Assembly: GCA_958295735.1 (NCBI GenBank)
Contig: OY282369.1
Span: forward strand, 1-64,000
DNA length: 64,000 bases
Source of the DNA: an uncultured Candidatus Cenarchaeum sp.
GTDB lineage: Archaea > Thermoproteota > Nitrososphaeria > Nitrososphaerales > Nitrosopumilaceae
Direction of reading: 5' to 3'
The position numbers and the translations under genes were made by a program. Shown piece by piece: positions 55,874 through 64,000 of this stretch. How positions within the stretch are numbered: the first letter of the stretch is position 1; every line of letters starts with the position of its first letter. The notes below the pieces were generated by a model. The model searched no databases, had not been told where the DNA came from, and saw only the letters and a list, made by a program, of their open reading frames with translations.

Positions 55874-56944
55874 ATGGCGTCGCGCGGCAGCTACAAGCTG
55901 ATCGACGTGTTCGCCGGCATGGGATGCGCATCGCTCGGGTTCAGGAGGGCGGGGTTCGAGATCGCCGCGGCCGTGGAGATCGACCCGGCGAGGTGCGACG
56001 TCTACGAGAGCAACCTGCGCGTGAGGCCGATCCGGGGGGACGTGCTCGGGGTGGGCGGGGCGCAGATCCTGCGCGCCGCCAAGGCGCGCAAGAACGGCAG
56101 GTTCTGCATGGTCGGGTGCCCGCCGTGCCAGTCGTTCAGCAAGCTGTCCGACACCACGCGGGTCGATGCGGGGTCCGATCCCAGGAGCGCGTACGCCGGG
56201 AGGTTCGCGGAGATCGCGGAAGAGACGCGCCCGGCCGCGATCGTGTTCGAAAACGTCGCCTGGATGGCGAACGGCCCCGGGAAGAGGTTCTTCCGCTCGT
56301 ACCTGCGAAAGATCGGGGCGCTGGGGTACGAGACCGTCTTCAGGGTGGTGAACGCGGCGGACTACAGCGTGCCGCAGAACAGGAACCGCGTCATCGCGAT
56401 ATCGATGAAAAAGCGCCTCATGACGGGGCAGGCCAGGTCCTCGCTGGAGAAATTCCTTGGCGGCAAAAAGCTGAAGCGCAGGACGGTCAGGGACGCGATA
56501 GGCGATCTCAGCCCGCTCGGGGCCGGCCGGGCGGACGCGGGCGATCGCCTGCATTTCTCCAGGAGCCACGGCCCCAAGGTGCTGTCCATGATAAGGGCGG
56601 TGCCGAAGGACGGGGGGAGCCGGTCGGAGATGCCGCGGGAGATGTGGCTGGAATGCCACAAAAAAATCAGCCACGGCGCCGACAGCGTCTACGGCAGGAT
56701 GCGGTGGGACGCGCCCGCCCCCACCATGACCTGCCGCTGCACCACGCCGGCGTGCGGGCGGTTCATACACCCGACCCAGGACAGGGGGATCTCGGTGCGC
56801 GAGGCCATGCGCATCCAGACGATCCCGGACAGCTTCAAGATCGGGATCGAGAGCAGGCGGGCGGCCGAGGAGATGATCGGGGACGCGGTGCCCGTGCTCC
56901 TGGCGGAAAGGATAGGGCGGAAGCTGCTGCAGGTGCTCCCCTAG
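55874..56944 (+). CDS. DNA (cytosine-5-)-methyltransferase, second type
   Basis: A 356-residue C5 methyltransferase, different from the one at 8012. Motif I is LIDVFAGMGCASLGF, motif IV VGCPPCQSFSK with catalytic Cys85, motif VI IVFENVAWM, motif VIII VPQNRNRVIAIS. The C-terminal part has the target recognition region (about 190-280) and then RIQTIPDSF and IGDAVPVLLAERI (motif X). ATG 55874 follows TATTTAT (about 55843-55849) by 25 bp. No cognate endonuclease is adjacent; the AlbA_2 pair is divergent from it. Confidence 0.93.
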   Translation: MASRGSYKLIDVFAGMGCASLGFRRAGFEIAAAVEIDPARCDVYESNLRVRPIRGDVLGVGGAQILRAAKARKNGRFCMVGCPPCQSFSKLSDTTRVDAGSDPRSAYAGRFAEIAEETRPAAIVFENVAWMANGPGKRFFRSYLRKIGALGYETVFRVVNAADYSVPQNRNRVIAISMKKRLMTGQARSSLEKFLGGKKLKRRTVRDAIGDLSPLGAGRADAGDRLHFSRSHGPKVLSMIRAVPKDGGSRSEMPREMWLECHKKISHGADSVYGRMRWDAPAPTMTCRCTTPACGRFIHPTQDRGISVREAMRIQTIPDSFKIGIESRRAAEEMIGDAVPVLLAERIGRKLLQVLP

Positions 56945-57142
56945 GCCTGCGCCTCCGGCCGGGAGGCCGCGGCGGCGCGGGGCGGCCCCAGCGCGATCCC
57001 GCGATGCGCGCGGCCGCGCCCCGGCCCGACTTCCCGCCGCAGCCGCCCCCGCGGCGGCCGCGGCGGGCGGCCCTCCGCGCCCGGAACCGGGGCCGCGCGG
57101 CCGGCAGGCTTCCGGGGTAATGAACCGTCCCAGTACGGTACA
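56945..57142. other. Short GC-rich spacer
   Basis: No feature beyond the TATA element of the downstream zinc-binding protein (CTTAAAT, 57143-57149). Confidence 0.5.
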
Positions 57143-57171
57143 CTTAAATCGCGGGGTTTCGGGGGTCGGGC

Positions 57172-57423
57172 ATGAGCCAAAGACGCAACGGACGCGCGCC
57201 GGGCGGCGCCCCGCGCCAGCCGCCGCGCGGCTGGGGCTGGCTTCCGGCCCCGGGCGCCCGGCACGCGGACAACAGCAGCGCCCTGCCCGCCGGGTGCAGC
57301 GAGTGCGGGAGGGGCCTGTCCGACGGGTACACGCTGACCGGCTACGCCGCGGGCGGCGGGGCCCCCGCGCTCCTCTGCGAGATGCACCTGCCCGAGCCGG
57401 CGGCTAGCCGGCGGGCCGCGTGA
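57172..57423 (+). CDS. Small zinc-ribbon protein
   Basis: An 83-residue protein with a basic, Pro/Gly-rich first half and a zinc-binding second half: [20 protein letters not shown] ... LLCEMHLPE. The C-x2-C pair and the later C-x2-H give four ligands. ATG 57172 lies 26-29 bp below CTTAAAT. Its 3' end overlaps that of convergent ilvD by 20 bp. Nucleic-acid or protein binding is likely; the family is not identified. Confidence 0.7.
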   Translation: MSQRRNGRAPGGAPRQPPRGWGWLPAPGARHADNSSALPAGCSECGRGLSDGYTLTGYAAGGGAPALLCEMHLPEPAASRRAA

Positions 57424-59095
57424 CGGCGCCGCCGGCAGCCGAGCCCACCAGGGACGCGTATTTCGCGAGCGCGCCCGAGGTGTAGTTGGGCGCGGGCCGC
57501 CTCCAGCGGCCCCGCCTCTTTTCCAGTTCCCCCGGATCCACCCCCAGGTCGATCCGGCCCGCCTCCGTGTCTATCGTTATAGTGTCGCCGTCCTCCACCA
57601 GCGCGATGGGGCCCCCCTCGAAGGCCTCGGGGGCCGCGTGCCCCACCATGAACCCGCGCGTCCCGCCGGAGAACCGCCCGTCCGTGACCATCGCCACCCT
57701 GCGGCCCAGCCCCTGCCCCACGAGGGCGGCCGTGGTCGCCAGCATCTCCCTCATCCCGGGGCCGCCCCGCGGCCCCTCGTACCGTATCACCACGACGTCG
57801 CCCTCGCCCACGCCCCCGCGCGAGGCCGACTCGAAGGCGAGCTCTTCCCTGTCGAAGGTGCGCGCCCTGCCCTCGAACCTGGCCATCTCCACGCCGGCGG
57901 TCTTGATGACCGCGCCGTCCGGCGCGAGCGTCCCGCGCAGCACGACGGCCGTGCCCGACGGGTGGATGGGGTCGTCCACGCCGCGCACCACGCCGCGCGG
58001 CGCCGCCGCCGGCGCGGGGGGGGCGTCCCGCAGGTTCTCCCGCACCGTGCGCCCCGTGACCGTGAGGCAGCCCCCGTCGAGCAGCCCCCGCTCCAGCAGC
58101 CGCCCCATCACGAGCGGTATGCCCCCCGCGCGGTCCAGCGAGCTCATGGCGTGGCCCCCGCCCGGCTTCATGTCCGCGATGTGCGGCGTCCTCCTCCTCA
58201 CGCGCTCAAAGTCGGCGTACTCCAGGCCCACGCCCGCCTCGGCGGCCAGGGCCAGCAGGTGCAGCACGCCGTTGGTCGACCCGCCCACCGCGTTGAGCAT
58301 CGCTATCGCGTTCTCGAACGCCCCGAACGTGAGTATGTCCCTCGGCCTCACGCCGGCATCCAGCAGCCGGGCGCAGGCCGCGCCGGCCTCCCGCGCCGCG
58401 GCGGCGCGCCTCGCGTCCTCGGCGGGGGGCGAGGCGCTGCCGGGAAGGGCGAGGCCGATGGCCTCGGATATCGAGGCCATCGTGTTGGCGGTGAACATGC
58501 CGCCGCACGAGCCGGCGCCGGGGCACGCGGCGCCCTCTATCTCGCGCAGCTCCGCGTCCGACAGCTTGCCGGCGCCGTGCGCCCCCACCGCCTCGTACAC
58601 GTCGACTATGGTGAGCTCCTCGCCCCCCAGCGCGCCGGGCATCATGGTCCCGCCGTACACGAACACGGACGGCAGGTCGAGCCTGGCCATCGCCATCATC
58701 GTCCCCGGCAGCGACTTGTCGCAGCCGGCTATCCCGACCAGCGCGTCGTACTGGTGCGCCCTGACCATGAGCTCTATGGAATCGGCGATGACCTCCCGGG
58801 AGACCAGCGAGGACTTCATCCCCTCGTGGCCCATCGCGATGCCGTCGCTGACGGCTATGGTGGAAAAGGCGCGCGGGGTGGCCCCGCCCGCGGACACGCC
58901 CTCCTTGGCCTCGCCGGCCAGCCCCTGGAGGTGGACATTGCACGGGGTGGCCTCGTTGCCCGTGTGGCACACGCCCACCATCGGCCTCGCCAGGTCGGCG
59001 TCGCCGAGGCCCATGGCCCTGTACATGGCCCTGTGCGGGGCCCGCGAGGCGCCCTCCAGCACGTTCCTGCTGGATATGCGGGGCTCGGGGGCCAT
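57404..59095 (-). CDS. ilvD: Dihydroxy-acid dehydratase
   Basis: A 563-residue iron-sulfur dehydratase making the 2-oxo acids of branched-chain amino acid synthesis. Family landmarks: [50 protein letters not shown] (cluster Cys), [17 protein letters not shown] (cluster Cys), [33 protein letters not shown]. The length is normal. ATG 59095 lies about 25 bp below TATTATAG (59117-59124). It is monocistronic as far as can be seen. Confidence 0.95.
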   Translation of the reverse strand: MAPEPRISSRNVLEGASRAPHRAMYRAMGLGDADLARPMVGVCHTGNEATPCNVHLQGLAGEAKEGVSAGGATPRAFSTIAVSDGIAMGHEGMKSSLVSREVIADSIELMVRAHQYDALVGIAGCDKSLPGTMMAMARLDLPSVFVYGGTMMPGALGGEELTIVDVYEAVGAHGAGKLSDAELREIEGAACPGAGSCGGMFTANTMASISEAIGLALPGSASPPAEDARRAAAAREAGAACARLLDAGVRPRDILTFGAFENAIAMLNAVGGSTNGVLHLLALAAEAGVGLEYADFERVRRRTPHIADMKPGGGHAMSSLDRAGGIPLVMGRLLERGLLDGGCLTVTGRTVRENLRDAPPAPAAAPRGVVRGVDDPIHPSGTAVVLRGTLAPDGAVIKTAGVEMARFEGRARTFDREELAFESASRGGVGEGDVVVIRYEGPRGGPGMREMLATTAALVGQGLGRRVAMVTDGRFSGGTRGFMVGHAAPEAFEGGPIALVEDGDTITIDTEAGRIDLGVDPGELEKRRGRWRRPAPNYTSGALAKYASLVGSAAGGAVTRPAG

Positions 59096-59124
59096 CGCCG
59101 GCCGCCCCCGCCGAGGCTATAATA

Positions 59125-60053
59125 GTCTTGGAGGGGCGGGGCCGCGCGCCCGCCGGTTGCGGGCGCGAAAACGCCCCCGCCGATCCAAGTTCGCGCCCCC
59201 CGGCGGGCCCTGCCCGGCGGGGCCGCTTCGCGCGCGCCCGCCTCCCGCCGCCGCGCCGCGCCCCGCGGCGGCCGGCCCGCGCGCCGCGCCCTGGCCCCTT
59301 TCCGGCGGGGGGCCGCTCCCGGAGCGCCCGCCCGCGCCCCTTTTCGGCGGGGGGCTGCTCCCGGAGCGCCCGCCCGCGCCCCTTTTCGGCGGGGGGCTGC
59401 TCCCGGAGCGCCCGCCCGCGCCCCGGTTCCGCCCCCGGCCTCCCGGTCCCGTCCCCCGGCGCGGCCGCCTGCCGCGCTCCCGGGTTCGGCCGCCTCCTGC
59501 CGGCCGCCGGCGCGGCGGGAACCGATCCGCGCGGCCGGCAAATCCCGCCGTTCTGGCCGCCCGGCCCGGCCCGAAACGGGAGCGCGTTTTCGTCTTCTGG
59601 CGCGGAGCCCCCCGCGGGCGCGGGGGTCGCGCGGGTGACCGCCCCGAGGCAGGCGGGCGGGGCCGTCCCCGGGGAGGCGGGCGGGAAAAGGTTCGGCGCG
59701 CCGGCGGCGGGCGACGGCGCCGACCATGCCGCGAAGCGCCCGGGGAGGGCCAGGATCGACTGCGGGCGGGGAGGATGGCGCCCGATCTGGAGAGGGCGCC
59801 CGAGATCACGCATCGGGCCAGGGCGGCGCAACGCGGGACGTTCCAGGTGGGATTCGAGGCGGCGGGCCCGTCCCGGGCGGAGCCGGAACGCGGGGCGCCG
59901 GAGGGGATGCGCCGGTCAGGCGCCGGCACGGTGGCGGCCGACGGCGCGGGCGGCCCAGGGCACGCGGGGAACCCACGCGGCAACGGCGCGCTTATAACGA
60001 CGCGGGGCGGGGGAAAGATGCAGGAGGGATGGGGGAAAGAACGCCCAACCGCA
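59125..60053. other. GC-rich spacer with a 42-bp minisatellite
   Basis: About 930 bp between the ilvD promoter and the HTH-ImmA gene. The minisatellite is listed separately. Overlapping open frames on both strands have low-complexity translations and are not supported. Confidence 0.55.
59295..59424. repeat. 42-bp tandem repeat, three units
   Basis: The units contain CTTTTCGGCGGGGGGCTGCT and CCCGGAGCGCCCGCCCGCGC. GGAGCGCC recurs at 59321, 59363 and 59405, a 42-bp period. The first unit has diverged slightly. Confidence 0.85.
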
Positions 60054-60063
60054 ACTATAAAGG
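60054..60063 (+). promoter_or_regulatory. Possible TATA box of the HTH-ImmA gene
   Basis: ACTATAAAGG. No in-frame start codon lies at the leaderless distance (~60084); the best start is GTG 60161, so the mRNA would have a leader of roughly 75 nt if this box is used. Confidence 0.4.
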
Positions 60064-60160
60064 TCAAGATCGGCTGGAAGGTGGGCCAGCGGGCAAGGGA
60101 GAGGGGCGGCCGGGCGGCAACAGGCGGCGGACGCAGAGCAGGCGGCGGCAGGCCATAGGC

Positions 60161-61364
60161 GTGAGGCCCGAGGTGGTGCGATGGCTCGTAGAGGACAGCG
60201 GCTGGGACATTGGGGAGCTGGCAGAAAAGATCCCCGTTTCCGAGGAGCAGATCAGGGGCTGGATGGAGGGGGGGGGAGAAGAAAGAGATCGGCCTGACGG
60301 AACTGAGAAAGCTGGCAAAGAAAATAAAGCGGCCCGTCGAGGCGTTTCTACTAAAAAAGCCGCCCAAGGATAACAGGCCGACCGACTACAGGATGCTTGC
60401 CGGCGCGAACGGGAAGCGTCTGTCCCACAAGACCATCGCGTCGATCAGAGAGGCGCGCTGGCTACAATCGGTCGCAAAGGAGATGATGGAAGAGATGGAG
60501 ATGTGCACGCGGCCCAAGATTGGATCCGGGACAACGCCGGGCTGGCCCAAGGAGGCGGCCAGAGTGGAGATGGAACGGCTAAAGGCAGCGGCCCCCGGAC
60601 GCCTCAGGACCGCTGCGTCTAACAAGTTCTATAAAGAACTAAGAAAGGCCATCGAATCCCTCAACGTGCTGGTATTCCAGGCGCCCATCGACGTGGAAGA
60701 GGTGCGCGGGCTCGCGCTCTCGGGAGCAGAGCCGAACGCGATACTGGTGAGCAGCAAGGACGGGTACGAGGCCAGGATATTCTCGCTGCTCCACGAATAC
60801 GGACACCTGCTGCTGCGGAAGGGCGACGGGATGTGCAACCCGGCGGCAGACGGGAGGATGGGCGGGAGGAGTGACGAAGATGCAGAACGGTGGCGCGACC
60901 CGGCGGCAGACGGGAGGATGGGCGGGAGGAGTGACGAAGATGCAGAACGGTGGTGCAACCACTTTGCAGCGGAGGCACTCATGCCCGAAGAGGAGTTCAG
61001 GGAAGAAATCCGCAGGCACGAAGACAAAGGAATGGATACGCGAGAGATCATCGGCCGGCTGGCCAAAAGATTCAGAACAAGCAAGCAAGCGACTACAATA
61101 CGCGCCATAAACATGACTAGCGGAAAACGGGCTGACGACTACCGGCACTTTTTGAAAGAGATGCCAAGCGGGCACACATCCAAGTCAAGCGGCGGCGGGG
61201 GCGGCCTGAGCGCGGCCAAGAAGTGCGTAATCAGAAAGGGTAACATGTTCGTCTCGCTGGTTTTTGAGGCAAGCGAGCGTGAAAAGATCACCACCAGGGA
61301 TGTGATCAACTATCTAGAAATCAGCGTGGGGCAGATAGGCGAGGTATGGGAGGCCGCAGGCTGA
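60161..61364 (+). CDS. HTH-ImmA/IrrE metallopeptidase-type regulator, frame broken at a G9 tract
   Basis: Removing one G from the run at 60268-60276 joins two frames into a 400-residue protein. The N-terminus RPEVVRWLVEDSGWDIGELA, EKIPVSEEQIRGWMEG is an XRE-type helix-turn-helix, and the next frame continues GEKKEIGLTELRKLAKKIKR, PVEAFLLKKPPKD, as in COG2856 proteins. The ImmA/IrrE domain follows, with LLHEYGHLLLR (HExxH zinc motif) and WCNHFAAEALMP. An in-frame 60-bp tandem duplication (20 residues, PAADGRMGGRSDEDAERW) lies between them. Such proteins regulate or cleave partners of adjacent toxins; here the partner is the DUF4411 gene starting 1 bp downstream. GTG 60161 is the best start. 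Confidence 0.78.
60268..60276 (+). repeat. G9 homopolymer inside the HTH-ImmA gene
   Basis: Nine G following ATGGA. Eight (or five) would keep the HTH and peptidase parts in one frame; nine does not. Confidence 0.85.
60841..60960 (+). repeat. In-frame 60-bp tandem duplication
   Basis: Two 60-bp units (60841-60900 and 60901-60960) differing at two positions near their ends, adding 20 residues right after the HEYGH zinc motif of the ImmA domain. Confidence 0.92.
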
Positions 61365-61635
61365 TATGGGCGATACCTACGTCATAGACTCCAGCCCTCT
61401 CATAGAACTAGAGAGGCTGTATCCAGTGTGGACATTTCCAACGCTTTGGGAGAAATTTGCCGTGTTGGCGGAGGAGGGGCGCGCTATTGCTCCAATTGAA
61501 GTGAGAAAAGAGGTGTGCAGTAAAAAGGGATTTCTCTGTGACTGGTGCAAGGAGCGTGAAGGGATGTTCCATAAAATAGTCGGCGAGGCGTGGAATGCGG
61601 TTGAGGAGATCGTTGAAAAATACCCCGGCCACGTA

Positions 61636-62935
61636 TAGCCACGGAAATAAGTAACTGAGCTGGTCTTCGGCGGCGGAATAAGTAATTGAGCTAGTCTGGG
61701 GGCTGATTCGGGCCGTTTTTCGCGGGTGCCTCGCCCCTAGTCGCGAGGGATCAAATTGCGCAATAATTAGGAAAAAACGCCCGGCCGATCCGGAACGTTC
61801 ATTTAGATTGTTTTCGAGGGCACGGCATGCTGACCCGCGCGGAGCTCATGCACGCCCTCGCGACGGAAAAGGATCCGCGCAAGGTGACGAGGATCCACGG
61901 AATCTGCAGGATCGTGATCGAGAAGGAAAGCTACAGGGAAGTCGCGAGGATCATGTACAAGTCGTACAACACGATCAGGGCGTGGCACGAGCGCTACCTG
62001 CGGGAAGGGCTCAAGGGCCTTAGCGATCGCCCCCGCCCCGGCCGCCCGCCCAAGATAACAAACCGGAAGCTCACCGAATTCATGGAAGAGGGGGACACGC
62101 TGTCCAGGTTCCCGAAGCTGCTCGCGGAGAAGGTGAAGGAGAAGACCGGCATCGCGTACAGCGAGGGGGCGGTGCGCCGCAAGCTGCGCGACGGCGGCTA
62201 TTCCCCCAAGGTCCCCGAGCCGGTGCACGCCAGGAGGGAGTCGGTCGAAAACGTAGCAAAGTGGCAAAAATGGCTGAAACATTGGCTCCAAAAGGCGGAA
62301 AACGACGGATTTCTGCCGTTCGTGGTGGACGAGAGCAGCCTGCTGCACGACTACCAGCCCAGGCGGAGCTTGTGGACGCTGGTCGGGAAGCGGGCCTACG
62401 AGTGGTACACGGGGAACCACACGCGCAGGATGATCTTCGGGGCGCTGTCCATGAACGGCGACCAGGTGTTCATGAACGCGCAGAGGTTCGACACGGAGAC
62501 GACGATCAAGTTCTTCAGGCGCGTGACGGCACGGCACGGCCCGGCGGCGCTGCTCGTGGACAGGGCGACGCCGCACCGATCGATCGGCACGAACGAGTTC
62601 GTAAAGGACAACGAGGGACTCGTGCGCATCGGGTACTTCCCCACCGGGTGGCCCGAACTCAACCCGGTCGAATCCTGCTGGAACACGCTCAAGCGGCAGC
62701 CGCACGCGCACCAGGTCTACCCGACGGTGGACGCGAGGATCGCGAAGTCGATGGAATACCTGAGGACGCACCGGTTCCACCTGGACGTCACGCGGTTTCT
62801 GTTCAGGGAGCCCGTCGCGAAGATCATCTGACGGCGCCGCGCGCGGTCGGGCCCCGCGCGTGCCGGCGCGCCGCGTCCGCAAAAACAACCCGAATGAACG
62901 CCCGCGATTAGCTCAGTTACTTATTTACGCGGCTA
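61636..62935 (+). mobile_element. IS630-type insertion sequence, copy 2
   Basis: 1300 bp, same ends as copy 1, with the TA dinucleotide duplicated (61634-61635 and 62936-62937). It is inserted in the opposite orientation to copy 1 relative to the window. Confidence 0.92.
61827..62831 (+). CDS. IS630-type DDE transposase, copy 2
   Basis: A 334-residue protein, practically identical to the gene at 51034-52038, with all catalytic blocks intact (VVDESSLL, LLVDRATPHRS, PELNPVESCW). Start ATG 61827. The noncoding flanks inside the element (about 190 bp left, 100 bp right) also match copy 1. Confidence 0.9.
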   Translation: MLTRAELMHALATEKDPRKVTRIHGICRIVIEKESYREVARIMYKSYNTIRAWHERYLREGLKGLSDRPRPGRPPKITNRKLTEFMEEGDTLSRFPKLLAEKVKEKTGIAYSEGAVRRKLRDGGYSPKVPEPVHARRESVENVAKWQKWLKHWLQKAENDGFLPFVVDESSLLHDYQPRRSLWTLVGKRAYEWYTGNHTRRMIFGALSMNGDQVFMNAQRFDTETTIKFFRRVTARHGPAALLVDRATPHRSIGTNEFVKDNEGLVRIGYFPTGWPELNPVESCWNTLKRQPHAHQVYPTVDARIAKSMEYLRTHRFHLDVTRFLFREPVAKII

Positions 62936-63201
62936 TAGAAACCGAGAGCAAGAATATGGCGGATCGTTACGTTATAGCTTTGGCGGCCCACACGGGAGGG
63001 CCGTTCAAGCCGGTCATCATCACCCAAGAGAGGGGAAAGAGTCCTACGGGTCCCGACACAGCTGCTGGCGGCCCTCGGCGCAGAGGCCCCGACGGCAGTC
63101 AAAAAGAAACGCGGACGAAGATTCCCGACATAGCGGCCGGTTACGGCATAAAATGCGACGACTTGTTCGGGCTATTCAGGCGGGAAGAGTGGATCTTCTG
63201 A

Positions 63202-63604
63202 CCCACAAAATGCGCGATCGTGGAGGCCGGGAGTGCGGGCCGAGGACTGGACGCATGCCTGAGGTTGAAAATGCACCCCCGTTTCGTGCCGGGCCGAGCG
63301 CCAAAACGGCCGGGATTTGTCGGGCGAACGGATCGGTTCCCGCGGCGCCGGCGGCCGACAGGCGGCGCCCCGATCCGCCGGCACGTTCCGCGGCAACGGC
63401 GGGCCGGAGCGCCGATCTCTCGTCGCCGGCCCGCGCGCCGCCCCGCGCGCGCCGGCCGCGCCGTGCAGGACGGCCGCCCCGGACCTGCGCGGCGCGGCCC
63501 GCCCACGGATCGGCGCGCCGCCGCGATCCGCGGGCGTGACCGGCCCCGCCCGGGGCCGGAACGGCATCGGGCGCGGGCGTTGCTGCCGGCCGCGCCGCCT
63601 CGGC
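63202..63604. other. GC-rich spacer
   Basis: About 400 bp between the DUF4411 stop and the transposase remnant. Nothing recognisable; open frames on both strands look compositional. Confidence 0.45.
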
Positions 63605-64000
63605 GCGCGCCGGATGCCTGAAACGCGCCAGGTCGCGCGCCGGAGGTAGCGGCCCCGCTTGCCCGTGTCCGTCATGGTGATCTCCAGCGCGAACTTTGCC
63701 GTCAGCGTCGCGAATTCGGACGGCGCCCGGCGCTCCTCTGCCGGCCGGCGCCCCGATTCCGCGGCATCCGCATCGGCGGCGCGGTTCGGCGCGCGCCGCG
63801 CGTTGCGGCGGACCATGGCGAAGCACACCATGAGCGTCCTGATAGACCGGTTCCTGCCGCTCGTCGCGGGCAGGATCCGCTCGGTCGGCTCGTGGGCGTT
63901 CCCTGTCCTCCAGCGTTGCCCGTACGGGCCGGGGACGTCCGTCCTCACGGTCCTCCCGATCCCGCCCTGCCCGGCGCTGGCGGCGAGCGCGGGGTACTTC
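63605..64000 (-). pseudogene. C-terminal remnant of a DDE transposase (runs off the right edge)
   Basis: Reading leftward from 64000: KYPALAASAGQGGIGRTVRT, GPYGQRWRTGNAHEPTERIL, PATSGRNRSIRTLMVCFAMV RRNARRAPN. The block RWxxxNAxExxER..PxTSGRN..VR and the hydrophobic LMVCFAMV resemble the end of IS4/ISH-group transposases (compare KRWGIETNYRMLE in the ISH3-type copies), but several conserved residues are lost and no clear stop follows, so it is a decayed fragment. It continues outside the window. Confidence 0.5.

Larger units (their letters stand above)
61366..63201 (+). pseudogene. DUF4411 (PIN-like) toxin-type gene split by IS630-type copy 2
   Basis: The 5' part (61366-61635) reads GDTYVIDSSPLIELERLYPV, FPTLWEKFAVLAEEGRAIAP, EVRKEV and W-C-K-E-R: the DUF4411 start with the PIN-type first Asp (YVIDSS). 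The 3' part (62938-63201) continues ETESKNMADRYVIALAAHTG ... TKIPDIAAGYGIKCDDLFGL FRREEWIF, the usual ending. Removing the element and one TA gives 177 residues, a normal family size. Members pair with HTH-ImmA genes and are predicted RNases. As it stands, it ends with a stop inside the element after residue 90. Confidence 0.85.

Noticed and set aside
1-64000. tRNA or rRNA genes
   Set aside because: I looked for T-arm-like GGTTCGA/GTTCAAATCC patterns with plausible stems and for conserved rRNA stretches, and found none outside coding genes. A covariance-model scan would be needed to exclude intron-containing or permuted tRNAs.

Overview
The window looks like a chromosomal segment of a very GC-rich archaeon. 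Promoters are archaeal: an AT-rich TATA element sits about 25-30 bp upstream of the first codon of nearly every gene or operon, usually with no room for a leader, and GTG and TTG starts are common. An NAD kinase fused to a winged helix beside CTP synthase, a DUF2203 protein coupled to a UbiA prenyltransferase and a compact trp operon fit an ammonia-oxidising (Nitrososphaerota/Thaumarchaeota) lineage. High GC plus heavy transposon load recalls sponge-associated relatives of Cenarchaeum. That placement is inference; no rRNA or amo gene is present.

Housekeeping genes are islands: an aldo/keto reductase (partial, left edge), UbiA + DUF2203 (6.5-7.8 kb), NAD kinase and CTP synthase (17.5-20.1 kb), trpEGDCBA (28.0-33.9 kb, minus strand, every junction a 4-bp GTGA overlap) and ilvD (57.4-59.1 kb). 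Around them lies a defence and mobile-element landscape: two tandem pairs of GHKL ATPase-PD-(D/E)XK nuclease genes (1.2-6.2 and 45.7-53.6 kb, one member of each pair broken by an element), two C5 cytosine methyltransferases, a large N6-adenine methyltransferase, an antiphage-type dCTP/dCMP deaminase, a DUF499 ATPase + DUF1156 methyltransferase + SNF2/DUF3883 helicase module (34.3-42.9 kb), an AlbA_2/Schlafen-type pair (54.3-55.6 kb) and an HTH-ImmA/IrrE + DUF4411 (PIN) module (60.2-63.2 kb).

Mobile elements: three IS66-type copies with 8-bp target duplications, two ISH3-type copies in tandem sharing the 5-bp duplication GGCTA, two IS630-type copies at TA, a 92-bp MITE family whose termini resemble the IS66 copies, a separate 236-bp MITE, and transposase remnants. 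Insertion sites were resolved to the base, and removing the elements in silico restores full reading frames in all four interrupted genes.

Three patterns deserve attention. (1) IS66 copies and 92-bp MITEs repeatedly end 17-19 bp upstream of a TATA box, as if integration were guided by the promoter or its bound TBP/TFB. (2) Long G tracts lie inside two defence genes (G16 in SAM motif I of the DUF1156 methyltransferase, G9 in the HTH of HTH-ImmA), each one base out of frame: candidate phase-variation switches. (3) Four tandem ~520-bp units each carry the same small unknown gene with its own promoter. Variable tandem repeats are abundant throughout.
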